Shown one piece after another: positions 15,111-24,400 of a DNA stretch of 24,641 nucleotides; within the stretch, counting starts at the first letter, position 1, and every line of letters starts with the position of its first letter. The stretch lies in the NCBI GenBank assembly GCA_044375105.1, contig JBILNK010000052.1, forward strand, positions 1 through 24,641, written 5' to 3'. The translations under genes were made by a program, and so were the position numbers. The notes beneath the pieces are model-generated. The model ran no database searches, was not told where the DNA came from, and worked only from the letters and a program-made list of their open reading frames with translations. The stretch is from JBIKLM01 sp044375105. Its GTDB lineage: Bacteria; Planctomycetota; UBA1135; GCA-002686595.

Positions 15111-15533
15111 CGCCCCGGCCTTGTCCGGGTCCGCGGGAGCGACCCGCGGGTGGCACGGGGACGGAGGCGCGCCGATGGCCGATGGATCCGCCCTGGACGC
15201 AATTTGGTGGCACTTTGATGCCCATTGGACGCCACTCCGGGCCTGTGGAGCCCGAGCGGTGGCGCGCCGTTCGATCCCGACCCAGCCGGCCCGGGCCAGC
15301 CTGCGGCGCCGGGGCCCTGCGCTCGGGTGGTTTCGCGGCCCTGGGCGCTCCCCGGCGGACTTCGGCCAGGGCCGGGGGACTCCAGGAATGGCGGGAGGCG
15401 CCGTTCCCGCTCCCGCAGTAGGCTCTGCGCCCAGTCGGGTCCTTCGCGCGCCTGGGAATGTTCTTCCACGGCGGCGTAAACGGCCCGTCCCTCTTCTCCC
15501 CCTCGCCGGGCCGCTTCATCGGTCCGAGCGCCC
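15111..15533. other. Intergenic region upstream of the amidohydrolase-like array
   Basis: About 420 bases of GC-rich sequence without a recognisable gene. Open frames here look random in composition. The last 60 bases are C/T-rich (CCCTCTTCTCCCCCTCGCC), like the leaders of the following genes. I see no terminator or clear promoter motif. Confidence 0.45.
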
Positions 15534-16940
15534 ATGCCGACCCACGCCCTCCGCGCGGACCGGTCGCCCCAGCTTGCCTGGGTCGCCGCCGCACTGGCCG
15601 TCAGTTCGTTGCTCCCGCCGTCCGCGGCGGGCCAGGAATCCGCCGCGCCGACGGCCTCCGCCGAGGCGGCCCCCGAGCGCGTGCTCGTGATCCGGGCCGG
15701 GCGGCTGGTGGTCCGGCCCGGGCAGGTGATCGAAGGGGCCCAGGTGCTGGTGCGGGGCGGGAAGATCCGCGCGGTGGGGACCAGCCTGGTCGTCCCCGAA
15801 GGCGCGCAGGTGCTCGAGGCGCCTGTCGTTTGTGCGGGGTTCTTCGATCTCTGGAGCCAGATCGGTCTCGACCCCGCAGTGCTGATCGATCGCTCCGCGG
15901 GAGCGGCCACGCGCATGGCCGATGGCTTGGACCTCTACGCCCAGGGTTACCTGTTCGCGGAGGCCCTGCGCGGCGGCATCACCGCGGTGCGCGTGCAAGG
16001 CGCTCTGCCGAGCCGCTTCTCCGGTCAAGGGGTCGCGGTGCGCACCGCGCCGGTGGACGAGACCCTGCCCGAACGGCGCCTGTTGGATGACAGCGCGGGA
16101 TTGTGGGTCACCGCGACCGAGGGAGATGCCTTCGATCGCATCGAGGCGGTCGAGCGCTTCGTGGCCGCGGTCGAAGCCGGGCGCAAGTACCGCGAGAGCC
16201 AGGTCAAGTTCGAGCGCGAGTTCGGCGAGTGGCAGAAAAAGATCGCCGAGGAGCAGGCCAAGCTGGAGAAGGAATTCAAGAACGCCAAGAAGAAGCGCGA
16301 CAAGGCCCTCGCGGACGCCAAGGAGAAGGGCAAGGAGTTCGCCGAAGAGAAGTACAAGGAAGACAAGGCGCCCAAGGCCCCGCGCTTCGACCGCGACAAC
16401 GAGGTGCTGGCGGCGATTGCCTCTGGCGAACAACCCGCCTTCGTCCAGGCGGATCGCCTGCCCGAGATTCGCGCCCTGCTCGCGGCTCTGCCGCGTTTGG
16501 GGGCCGCGCGGGTGGTGTTGGTCGGTGCCGCCGAGGCCCACCTGTGCGCCTACGAGCTGGCCGAGGCCGGGCTGCCGGTGATCCTCGCTCCCGGCGACGA
16601 GGAGGCCGGCAGCCGCTTCGGGATCCATCCTCTCGAGCGCGCCGCGGCCCTCGAGCGCGCCGGCGTCTACCTGTTGTTCGGCTCGGGGCCCGGCTCCCCC
16701 TACGCCTCCCGCGACCTGCCCTTGGCGGCCGCCCGCGCGGTCGCCTTCGGTCTCGACCCCGACAGCGCCTTGGCCGCCCTGACGGTCCGGCCGGCGCGCC
16801 TGCTCGGCCTCGAAACCGAGCTCGGCAGCGTCGAGGTCGGCAAGTCCGCGGACCTCTTGCTGCTCTCCGGCGACCCGCTGGGCAGCGCCACCCAGGTGCA
16901 GGCCGTGATCGCCAACGGCCAGCCCGTGACCCTGCCCTGA
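15534..16940 (+). CDS. Secreted amidohydrolase-fold protein, metal ligands missing (array member 1)
   Basis: A 468-residue exported protein. After a signal peptide (about residues 1-33) comes the small beta domain of amidohydrolases (VLVIRAGRLVVRPGQVIEGAQVLVRGGKIRAVG). At the place of the PGxIDxHxH metal motif it has CAGFFDLWSQIG, with no His pair. GGITAVRVQG (147-156) follows, and the C-terminal closing part is GSVEVGKSADLLLLSGDPL (431-449). The usual strand-8 GTD is replaced by FGSGPGS (382-388). Residues about 216-285 form a very charged, probably coiled-coil insertion (KFEREFGEWQKKIAEEQAK and onwards). The fold is thus an amidohydrolase, but classical metal catalysis looks impossible; binding or a structural role is inferred. 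It is first of five similar genes. ATG 15534 has no Shine-Dalgarno sequence. Confidence 0.8.
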   Translation: MPTHALRADRSPQLAWVAAALAVSSLLPPSAAGQESAAPTASAEAAPERVLVIRAGRLVVRPGQVIEGAQVLVRGGKIRAVGTSLVVPEGAQVLEAPVVCAGFFDLWSQIGLDPAVLIDRSAGAATRMADGLDLYAQGYLFAEALRGGITAVRVQGALPSRFSGQGVAVRTAPVDETLPERRLLDDSAGLWVTATEGDAFDRIEAVERFVAAVEAGRKYRESQVKFEREFGEWQKKIAEEQAKLEKEFKNAKKKRDKALADAKEKGKEFAEEKYKEDKAPKAPRFDRDNEVLAAIASGEQPAFVQADRLPEIRALLAALPRLGAARVVLVGAAEAHLCAYELAEAGLPVILAPGDEEAGSRFGIHPLERAAALERAGVYLLFGSGPGSPYASRDLPLAAARAVAFGLDPDSALAALTVRPARLLGLETELGSVEVGKSADLLLLSGDPLGSATQVQAVIANGQPVTLP

Positions 16941-17141
16941 TCCGAGGGCCTGCGGCCGCGATGCCGAGGACCCGCAGCCCGGGTCACGGCCGCCGGCCCG
17001 CAGCACCGCCCCAGCCGGGGCCGAGCGAGGCGGCGCCCGGCCGGCACCGCCCCAAGCCCCGCCTGCGCAAGCGCTCTCCGAACGCAGCCATCGCGCGTCC
17101 CGCCGCCCTTCCTCCAACGCCCGCCGCTTCCTCTCCGCACC

Positions 17142-18329
17142 ATGTCGCTGACCCTGCTCTGCGCGCCCCTCGCGGCTCTCCTGCTCCACGGCGCCCCCGC
17201 CGTCGCGCCTGCCGGATCGGCTCAATCCGCGGCCGACGCCGGCTTTGCGATCCGCGCGGCCCATGCGGCCACCGGGGACGGTCAGCACCTCGCCAACGTG
17301 CTGATCCTCGTTCAGGACGGCCGGCTGAAGGCGATCGGGGCCGGCGAACTGCCCGCGGGAGTCCAGGTGCTGGAATACGCGGGCTGGGTCACCCCGGGAT
17401 TCGTGGCTGCGTGGGGCCAGCTCGGCCATCCGGCCGAGGACGAAACCACCAGCCCGTTCCTCGAGCAGCTCGATCTGCTGCCGAGCTTCGATCCCCACCG
17501 CCCGGATGTGGCCGAGGCCCTGCGCGTCGGGATCACCACGCTGCTGCCCGCCACGAACCCCGTCCAGGTGATCGCCGGCACGATCCCGCCGGTCAAGCTG
17601 GCGGCCGGACCCGGCGGCGAGGTCCAGAGGCTGCCCCTGCCCGCGCTGCTGGTCTCCATGGCGGCCGCCTCGGTCAACCGCGGCCGGGCTCCGACCAGCT
17701 ACAGCGGGCTGGTTCAAGCGCTGGATCAGCGCGCCGCCGATCCGACCGGCCGCTTGGCGGACGCCAAGGGGGGCCGATTGCTGCTTTCGATCGACGTCGA
17801 GGAGCGCCACGAGGTGCAGCGCGCCATCGATTGGAGCACGCGCCACGGGCTGCGGCCGCTGCTGCGCGGGGCGACCCTGGCCGGGGAACAGATCGATTCC
17901 CTGCAGGCCGCCGGCGCCGGCGTGGTGCTGCCGCCCTTCGGCCTCGGTGCCTCCGGGCGCACCCTGGACGCCCTGGTGGCGCTGTCCAAGAGCCGCGTGC
18001 CCTTCGCCTTCGGTTATGGGTCCGAGGGCTCTTTCCGCCTGCCCCTGGCGGCGGCTCTGGCCCGGGGTGCGGATCGCCAGGCGCTCGAGCGCGCCCTGTG
18101 GAGCGGAGCTGCCAAGCTGATCGGTGCGGAGACGCGCGTCGGGGCTCTGCGCGCGGGCCTCGATGCGGACCTCGTGCTCTGGTCCGGGGATCCCCTCGAT
18201 CTGGCCAGCCGCCCCGAGCGGATCTACGTCGCCGGCCGCGAGGTCTATCGCGCCGCGCCGCAGTTGCCCAGCCAAGCTCCCAAGCAGCCGCGCCTCGGGG
18301 TGCCGCCCACCAAGCCCCACGCCCGCTGA
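17142..18329 (+). CDS. Secreted amidohydrolase-fold protein, metal ligands missing (array member 2)
   Basis: A 395-residue exported protein, the shortest of the array. The signal peptide is about residues 1-28 (LLCAPLAALLLHGAPAVAPA). The beta domain (FAIRAAHAATGDGQHLANVLILVQDGRLKAIG) leads to VTPGFVAAWGQLG (83-95), which stands where PGFIDxHxH should be but has no metal-binding His. GITTLLPATNPVQVIAGTIPPVKLA (130-154) matches a motif shared by all members. GYGSEG (291-296) replaces the catalytic GTD. The closing motif ALRAGLDADLVLWSGDPLD (335-353) is intact, and IYVAGREVYR ends the fold before a Pro/Lys tail. It has no charged insertion. The 201-base gap upstream ends in a C/T-rich leader (CTTCCTCTCCGCACC) directly before ATG. 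The role is unknown. Confidence 0.8.
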   Translation: MSLTLLCAPLAALLLHGAPAVAPAGSAQSAADAGFAIRAAHAATGDGQHLANVLILVQDGRLKAIGAGELPAGVQVLEYAGWVTPGFVAAWGQLGHPAEDETTSPFLEQLDLLPSFDPHRPDVAEALRVGITTLLPATNPVQVIAGTIPPVKLAAGPGGEVQRLPLPALLVSMAAASVNRGRAPTSYSGLVQALDQRAADPTGRLADAKGGRLLLSIDVEERHEVQRAIDWSTRHGLRPLLRGATLAGEQIDSLQAAGAGVVLPPFGLGASGRTLDALVALSKSRVPFAFGYGSEGSFRLPLAAALARGADRQALERALWSGAAKLIGAETRVGALRAGLDADLVLWSGDPLDLASRPERIYVAGREVYRAAPQLPSQAPKQPRLGVPPTKPHAR

Positions 18330-18419
18330 CCTCGGGACCAGAGCCCGCCCCTGCGCCCCTGCGCCCAACCGCCCACGCTCCGCTGCCCGACCCCGCGACG
18401 GCCGCACCTTCCTCTCCAC

Positions 18420-19649
18420 ATGACCCCCCACAAGCTCCAATCGCTGCTCGGCGCTGCCCTGGCCGCGTTGCTCCTGACCGGCAGCCTCAGCGCCCAGGGC
18501 GCCGAGAAGGACGCCCAGGAGCCGCGCCGCAGCTGGACCATCCGGGCCGAGCGCATCCACACCGTTTCCGGTCAGGTGATCGAAGGCGGGTTGGTGCGGG
18601 TCGAAAACGGCCGCATCGCGGCGATCGTGCCGGGCGGCAAGGGCGGCGACCTGGCGGTGCACACGATCACGCCGGGCCTGATCGACCTGTCGCCGGACAT
18701 CTCGCTGGGCATCAGCGCGGTCGAAGAGGACCGCGAGGTGACCCCGGAGATGCACCTGACCGACGCGCTCAACCTCTACAGCACCCGTTTCGGGCGCGAA
18801 CTCGGCAGCGGCGTGACCACCGTGCTGCTCAGCGCCCCGGACAACAACGTGATCGGCGGGCTGGCGGCGGCGCTCAAGACGGGCGGGCCCGAGCTTCTGG
18901 CGGCGCGCCTGGTCAAGGCCGATGCGGTGCTCACGGGGGCCTTCGGCTCGGCCCCCTCGCGCTTCAACTCGCCCGCCTTCGGCCGGCCCCAGGGGCTCTT
19001 CAACCGCCGCCCGACCACCCGCATGGGGGTCGAGTGGGAGGCGCGCAAGGCCTTCTATGACGCGCTGTATGCCTTGGAAGACAAGCGCGAACACCCCGGC
19101 TCCAGCGAGCTGCAGGCGGTGCTGCGCGGGGATCTGGCGCTGATGCTGCAAGCCTCGGCCACCCAGGACATCCGCACGGCCCTGTACCTCAAGGAGGAGT
19201 TTGGCTTGCCGCGCCTGATCGTGTCCCAGGCAGCCGAGGTCTGGAAGGAACCCGAGATCCTGCAGCGCACGGGCGCGGCGGTGGTCCTGCCGCCCTTCGC
19301 CTGGAACGGCACCACCGCCGTCGACCGGGGCTTCATGGCCTGGAACACCCCCAAGCTGCTGGACGAACTGGGCGTGCCCTTCGCGCTCTCCGGCCGTGGC
19401 AATGCGGACCCCGACGCGCGTCTGGCGCTGCAGCCGGCCTTCGCCGTGCGCGGCGGCCTGGCGGCCGACAAGGCCCTGGCCGCGGCGACCTTGGTGCCGG
19501 CCAAGCTGCTCGGCATCGAGGACCGCGTGGGCTCGATCCAGGTCGGCAAGGACGCAGACCTGTGCCTGTGGAACGGCGACCCGACCCGGTTCTCCTCCGC
19601 TGTCGTGGGCGTGCTGCTCTCCGGCGAACTCGTCAAGGACCCGCGCTGA
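18420..19649 (+). CDS. Secreted amidohydrolase-fold protein, metal ligands missing (array member 3)
   Basis: A 409-residue exported protein. The signal peptide covers about residues 1-27 (LLGAALAALLLTGSLSAQG). WTIRAERIHTVSGQVIEGGLVRVENGRIAAI is the amidohydrolase N-terminal beta domain. ITPGLIDLSPDISLG (83-97) keeps the PGLID of the metal motif but has no HxH after it. GVTTVLLSAPDNNVIGGLAAALKTGG (131-156) is the shared array motif. ALSGRGNADPD replaces the strand-8 GTD region, and SIQVGKDADLCLWNGDP is the closing motif. A loop with FNSPAFGRPQGLFNRRPTTRMG is specific to this member. ATG 18420 follows member 2 by 90 bases, with TTCCTCTCCAC immediately upstream, nearly the same leader as member 2. 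A metal-dependent hydrolase function is not supported. Confidence 0.8.
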   Translation: MTPHKLQSLLGAALAALLLTGSLSAQGAEKDAQEPRRSWTIRAERIHTVSGQVIEGGLVRVENGRIAAIVPGGKGGDLAVHTITPGLIDLSPDISLGISAVEEDREVTPEMHLTDALNLYSTRFGRELGSGVTTVLLSAPDNNVIGGLAAALKTGGPELLAARLVKADAVLTGAFGSAPSRFNSPAFGRPQGLFNRRPTTRMGVEWEARKAFYDALYALEDKREHPGSSELQAVLRGDLALMLQASATQDIRTALYLKEEFGLPRLIVSQAAEVWKEPEILQRTGAAVVLPPFAWNGTTAVDRGFMAWNTPKLLDELGVPFALSGRGNADPDARLALQPAFAVRGGLAADKALAAATLVPAKLLGIEDRVGSIQVGKDADLCLWNGDPTRFSSAVVGVLLSGELVKDPR

Positions 19650-19768
19650 TCCACGTTTTCCCCGGCAACCCGCCGAGGCACCCGAACACCATCCATCTCC
19701 CGCTCCGTGGCGCGCGTCGCCCCCGCGCTGCGCTCCGAACGAAGACGCACACCCTTCCCCAACCGGAC

Positions 19769-21196
19769 ATGTTCGATCGAAGCTCTAGCGCCCCCCTCCG
19801 CCGCGCGGCCTCGCTGGCGGCGGGCTTCTGCACCGCGGCCCTGTTGGCTGCCCCGGCCCTGGCCTTCTCGGCTGACAAGCTCGTCGTCCGCGCCGGCCAC
19901 CTGATCCCCAAGCCCGGCGAGATGATCGAGGACGGTGTGGTCGTGATCGAGGATGGGCGCATCGTGGCCATCGGCAAGCATGGCGAGGTGGAGGTGCCCT
20001 GGGACGCGCCGGTCGTCGGGGGCAAGGACCATTGGGTCCTGCCCGGTTTCGTCGAGGCCTACACGAGCCGTGGCATGGACCGGCCCAACGAGAACATCGA
20101 TGTGGCGCCGTTCCTCGACGTCCGCGATTCGATCGATCCGGTCAACGTCGACTACGAGGACTATCTGCGCTGGGGCGTCACCACGCTCAACGTGCAGCAG
20201 GGCGCCAATTGCGTGATCGGGGCCCGCGGTCGGGTGATCAAGCCGGTCGGCATGACGATCGAAGACATGACCGTTCGCCCGCTATACGGGCTGGTGCTGT
20301 CGGCCAATCCGAAGGCTGGCAAGTCGCGCGCGACCCAGGCTCAGGTGCTGCGCGATTCCTTCGACGACCTGCGCCGCTATCTGGAGGGGATCGTGGCCGA
20401 CGCCAAGGCCGGCGGCGACCTGGCCAAGCGGGAGGCTCTCTACCAGGGGCGCGAGCTCGAGGGCGAAGCCGCCAAGGGCCGCGCCATGGGCGGCAGCGCT
20501 TGGAAGGTCGAAGGCCTCGAGCTGATCCCCCGCGGCGCGATCGACGAGAAGCAGGAGCCCCTGCTGCATTTGATCGAGGGCCGCTACAAGGCCTTCGTGC
20601 ACTGCACCCAGCCGAGCGACGTGCTGCTGGCCCTCGACGTGGCCCGCCAGAACGGTTTCCTAGACCGCACGGTGCTGGTGCTCGCGGGTCCCTGCTACAA
20701 GGCGGCCGCGGCCATCGCCGCCGCTAAGGTGCCGGCGGTCCTGCAAGGCGGCCTGACGCACATCGAGCGCGATCCGGTCACGGGCGACGAGACCGAGATC
20801 CTGCTGCCCAAGCACTATCGCGACGCGGGCGTGCGCTTCGCGATCTCTTCCGCCAACACCACCAACGCGTCCCTGTGGTTCCAGGCGGCCCGCGCGATCG
20901 CGCTCGGCCTCGAGCCGGCTCAAGCCTTCGCCGCGGTCGGTCCGGCGGCGGCCGAGATCCTGGGGCTCGAGAAGGACCTGGGGACCCTCGAGAAGGGCAA
21001 GCTCGGCAATCTGGTCCTGCTGACCGGGGATCCCCTCGATGCGGCCACCTGGGTGGACCACGTGGTCATCGAAGGGGTGCATGTCTACGACCGCTCGAAG
21101 GACACGCGCAACAAGTACGTCATCGATGGCATCACCCCCATCGGAGCCGGCGAAGTCGAGGCCACCTCCAACCCTCCGGCGCCGGCTTCGCGCTGA
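19769..21196 (+). CDS. Secreted amidohydrolase-fold protein, metal ligands missing (array member 4)
   Basis: A 475-residue exported protein. The signal peptide is about residues 1-32 (ASLAAGFCTAALLAAPALA). LVVRAGHLIPKPGEMIEDGVVVIEDGRIVAIG is the beta domain. VLPGFVEAYTSRGMDRPNENID (90-111) holds the position of PGFIDxHxH without the His pair. GVTTLNVQQGANCVIGARGRVIKPVG (136-161) is the shared motif in its longest form. RFAISSANTTNAS stands in place of GTD. TLEKGKLGNLVLLTGDPLDAATWVDHVVIEGVHVYDR closes the fold. Single His residues are present (for example in FVHCTQPSD), but not in the spacing of a binuclear centre. The ATG at 19769 begins the signal peptide; an upstream in-frame extension has no coding character. 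The 119-base gap before it is C-rich. Confidence 0.8.
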   Translation: MFDRSSSAPLRRAASLAAGFCTAALLAAPALAFSADKLVVRAGHLIPKPGEMIEDGVVVIEDGRIVAIGKHGEVEVPWDAPVVGGKDHWVLPGFVEAYTSRGMDRPNENIDVAPFLDVRDSIDPVNVDYEDYLRWGVTTLNVQQGANCVIGARGRVIKPVGMTIEDMTVRPLYGLVLSANPKAGKSRATQAQVLRDSFDDLRRYLEGIVADAKAGGDLAKREALYQGRELEGEAAKGRAMGGSAWKVEGLELIPRGAIDEKQEPLLHLIEGRYKAFVHCTQPSDVLLALDVARQNGFLDRTVLVLAGPCYKAAAAIAAAKVPAVLQGGLTHIERDPVTGDETEILLPKHYRDAGVRFAISSANTTNASLWFQAARAIALGLEPAQAFAAVGPAAAEILGLEKDLGTLEKGKLGNLVLLTGDPLDAATWVDHVVIEGVHVYDRSKDTRNKYVIDGITPIGAGEVEATSNPPAPASR

Positions 21197-21447
21197 CCGG
21201 TCCGGGTCGGTGTGCCGGAGACTCGCCGCCGGCACGCCGCCGCCTGGCCAGGTCCGTGGGTCGGCCGAGGCCGCCACCGAACCCGCTCCGCTCGCCGACG
21301 GAACCTCGCCTCCGCCCTGATCGACGCTGCGGTCGGCGCAGCCCGCGACCTCCCGCTCGCATCCGAGAGATTCCAAGAAACCACGCGTCCGATGCTCGGT
21401 CTTCTGCAGACCGGGCTGCCCCACACGCCCCCGCAACGCTGTCTCCC

Positions 21448-24400
21448 ATGCAATTTCTGATCGCCCTCAGCCTGAGCTTGGCCGTCTCCTCGACGTCGGC
21501 TTCCCAGGCCAACGCGGCTCCGCAGACGGGCGCGCCGGTCCATGCGATCCGTGCGGGCAAGATCCACACCCTCGGTCCGGCTGGCGTGATCGAAAACGGC
21601 ACCTTGCTCGTCCAAGCAGGTCGGGTGCTAGCCGTGGGCGGCAAGGACCTGGACCTGCCCGCGGGGGCCGTGCTGATCGATTTCGGCGCCGGCGCCGAGA
21701 TCGTGCCCGGCTTCGTGGCGGCCGATAGCCGGCTGGCCGAGGGCGCGCCTTCGCCGCGCACGGCGGCCCCTGGGCTCAGCGCCCTGGAGGCGTTCGATGG
21801 GTTCCGACCCTACATGGGGGCCCTCTCCGCCGGGGTCACCAGCGCCTACATCACCCCGGCGCGCGGGCGCTTGATCGCCGGTCAAGGTGCGGTCGTCAAG
21901 CTGGCCGGCGAACAACCCGACGGGCGCGTCGTCAAGTCGCCCGCCGCGATCCATGGGGCGATCTCCGCCGAGGCGCGCAACACGCCCGGCTACTGGGAGC
22001 CGCCGGTGCCGGCGACCGCGGACGTCGGCCTGGGGCGTCCCGAAGAACAGCTGCCCCGTTCCGCCGTCGGCGCGCTGCTGGCGCTCGGCCAGCTGCTGGA
22101 CGCGGTCCAGCGCGGCGAAGAGCTGCCGGGCTACGGCCCGCGCACGGTGCGCGAGCTGACCCCGCTGGTCTCGGCCAAGGTCCCCTGGCGCTTGGGGGCC
22201 GTGGAGGCCTATGAGATCGGGGCCCTGCTCGACTTCGCCCAGGCGCGCGGCCTGTCGCTGGTGATCGATGGTGCCCATTTCGCGGCGGCCCATTCCAAGC
22301 GCTTGGCCGCCCTGGGCGTCGGCGTGATCTACGAGCTGCCCTTCGATCCCAACCGCGGCGGCAACGACCGCGGCAAGGACCCCGAAGACGAGTGGCCGAG
22401 CCTCGAGGTGCCGGGCCGGCTCGCGGCGGCGGGCGTTCGATTGGCCCTGACCCCGGGATCCAGCTCCAGCCTGCGCGATCTGCGTTTCTCCGCGATGGCG
22501 GCGGCCCGCGGGGGCCTGTCCCCCGAGCTGGCACTGGCGGGCATCACCCGCGTGCCCGCCGAGCTGCTCGGCTGCGCAGACCGGATCGGCAGCCTGCAGG
22601 CCGGCCGCGATGCGGACTTCGTCGTGCTTTCCGGAGCCCCGCTGGCCCCGGGCTCGACGGTGCTGGCCACCTACGTCGATGGCGCCAGCGCCTGGACCCC
22701 CGAGGCCGCGCTGATGGGCGAGGAGGCTCTCGCGGAGAGCCTGCGTCGCGGCTACGACCCGCGCACGCCGCCGCTGGTGCTCTCGGTGGCTGAACTGCAC
22801 CTGGGGGATGGCCGCGTCCTGACCCCCGGTGAAGTGCTGGTGCAGGGCGGCCGGATCGCCGAGGTGGGCGAGCGCGTCTCGCGGCCCCTGGGAGCCGCCG
22901 TCGTCAGCGGCGCGGCCGCCATGCCGGGTCTGATCGATGCCTACGGATTCCTGGGCCTCGAGGGCAGCCGCCGTGTCCCCGGACTGGACTTCGACCTGTC
23001 TCGGGTGCTCGAGCCGGGCGATCAGATCGACCGCCGCGTGGCCAGGGCCGGCGTCACCACCGTGGCGCTCAATTTCCGCGGCTCGACCTCCGCGGGCGCA
23101 CCCGTGGTGGCCTACCACCCGGCGGCCGAGCGGCAGCAGGACCTGACCGTGGACGCCCTGGCTGCCCTGCGGTTCCCGTGGGGCGAAGAGGAGCCCTACG
23201 AGGCCGGCAAAGCGGTGCGCGAACTGCTTTCCAAGGCTGCCGAGTACGACCAGGCTTGGCGCGAGTACGAGCAAAAGCTGGCCGCCTGGAAGCCGGAGGC
23301 GCCGCGGCCCGAATTCAAGCTGCCGCCGGAGCCGAAGGAAGAGCCCGACGCCAAGCCGGAGGCAGAGGCCAAGCCCGAGGGCGAAGCCGCCGAGGGCGAG
23401 GACAAGAAGAAGAAGAAGAGCAAGGACATCGACCCCGATCCGGTGACCGGCGTCTGGACCGCTCAGCTGGCCGGCGGAGAGGGTCCGGGCCAGAGCGTGC
23501 GCATGCAGATCCGCCTGGGCGCCGCGATCGCTGGCACCGGCGAGGCGTCGGCTGCCGCAGGCGCAAAGCCGGAGGCGGGCGCCGCCGCGGAGGGCGAACC
23601 GGCCGCCGAAGCCAAGCCTGAAGGCGAGCAGGCCGAGGCGCCCAAGGACGGCGAAAAGCCCAAGGACGGCGAGAAGCCCAAGGAGGCCGAAAAGCCCAAG
23701 GAGACCGAGAAGAAGGACAAGAAGCCTTCCAAGGAAGAAGCCAAGCCCACGGGCCCCGATAGGTCGGTCGAGGGTTGGTTGCGCTCGGGGCTGTTGTCCG
23801 AGCGGCTGCTGGCCATCCGCGGCGTCTTCAAGGCCGATGGCAGTTTGATCCTCGAAGGCGAGGGCGACGCCGGTCCGTTCAAGCTCGAGGGCAAGCTCAA
23901 CGACCTCACCGTCGAGGCGGAGACGGTCAGCTATGGGGCCAAGGTGTCCTACAACGGCCTCGAGGTCAGCCTGGAGGCCAAGCGTCAAACCCGCGACTAT
24001 CCCGAAGCCAAGCGCCCGGTGCGCGAGGCCAAGGAGAAGCCCGAAGCTGAAGCGCCCAAGGGCAAGCCCAAGGAGCCGCGCGGCGATCCGCGCCTCGATG
24101 CCCTGCGCCGGGCCATGCGCGGTCAGCTGGCCCTGCTGATCGAGGTCGAAGCTCCGACCGAAATCGTGGCCGCGGTCGACGCCTGCGCTGCCGCGGGGAT
24201 TCAGCCCGTGCTGGTGGGCGCCAGCGGCGTGCTCGCGGTGGCTGATCAGGTGCGCGGTCGCATCCGGGGGGTGATCCCCTCGCCGGCGATCGTGCTGGGC
24301 GGCGGTGACACGAGCCCGTCCGCGAGGAACTTCTACGCGGCGCTGCAGGCCGCCGGCCTGCCCGTCGCCTTCCGCTCCGACGCCGAGGAGGGGGCCGCCG

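Noticed and set aside
16941..17141. Small gene between array members 1 and 2
   Set aside because: Open frames exist, but they are Pro/Arg/Ala-rich and show no coding character; the stretch looks like a GC-rich leader.
15516..19151. Very long open frame (over 1200 codons) on the minus strand
   Set aside because: It runs opposite to three clear amidohydrolase-like genes. Its translation is rich in Gly, Arg, Gln and Ala without domains, as expected from the antisense of GC-rich coding DNA.
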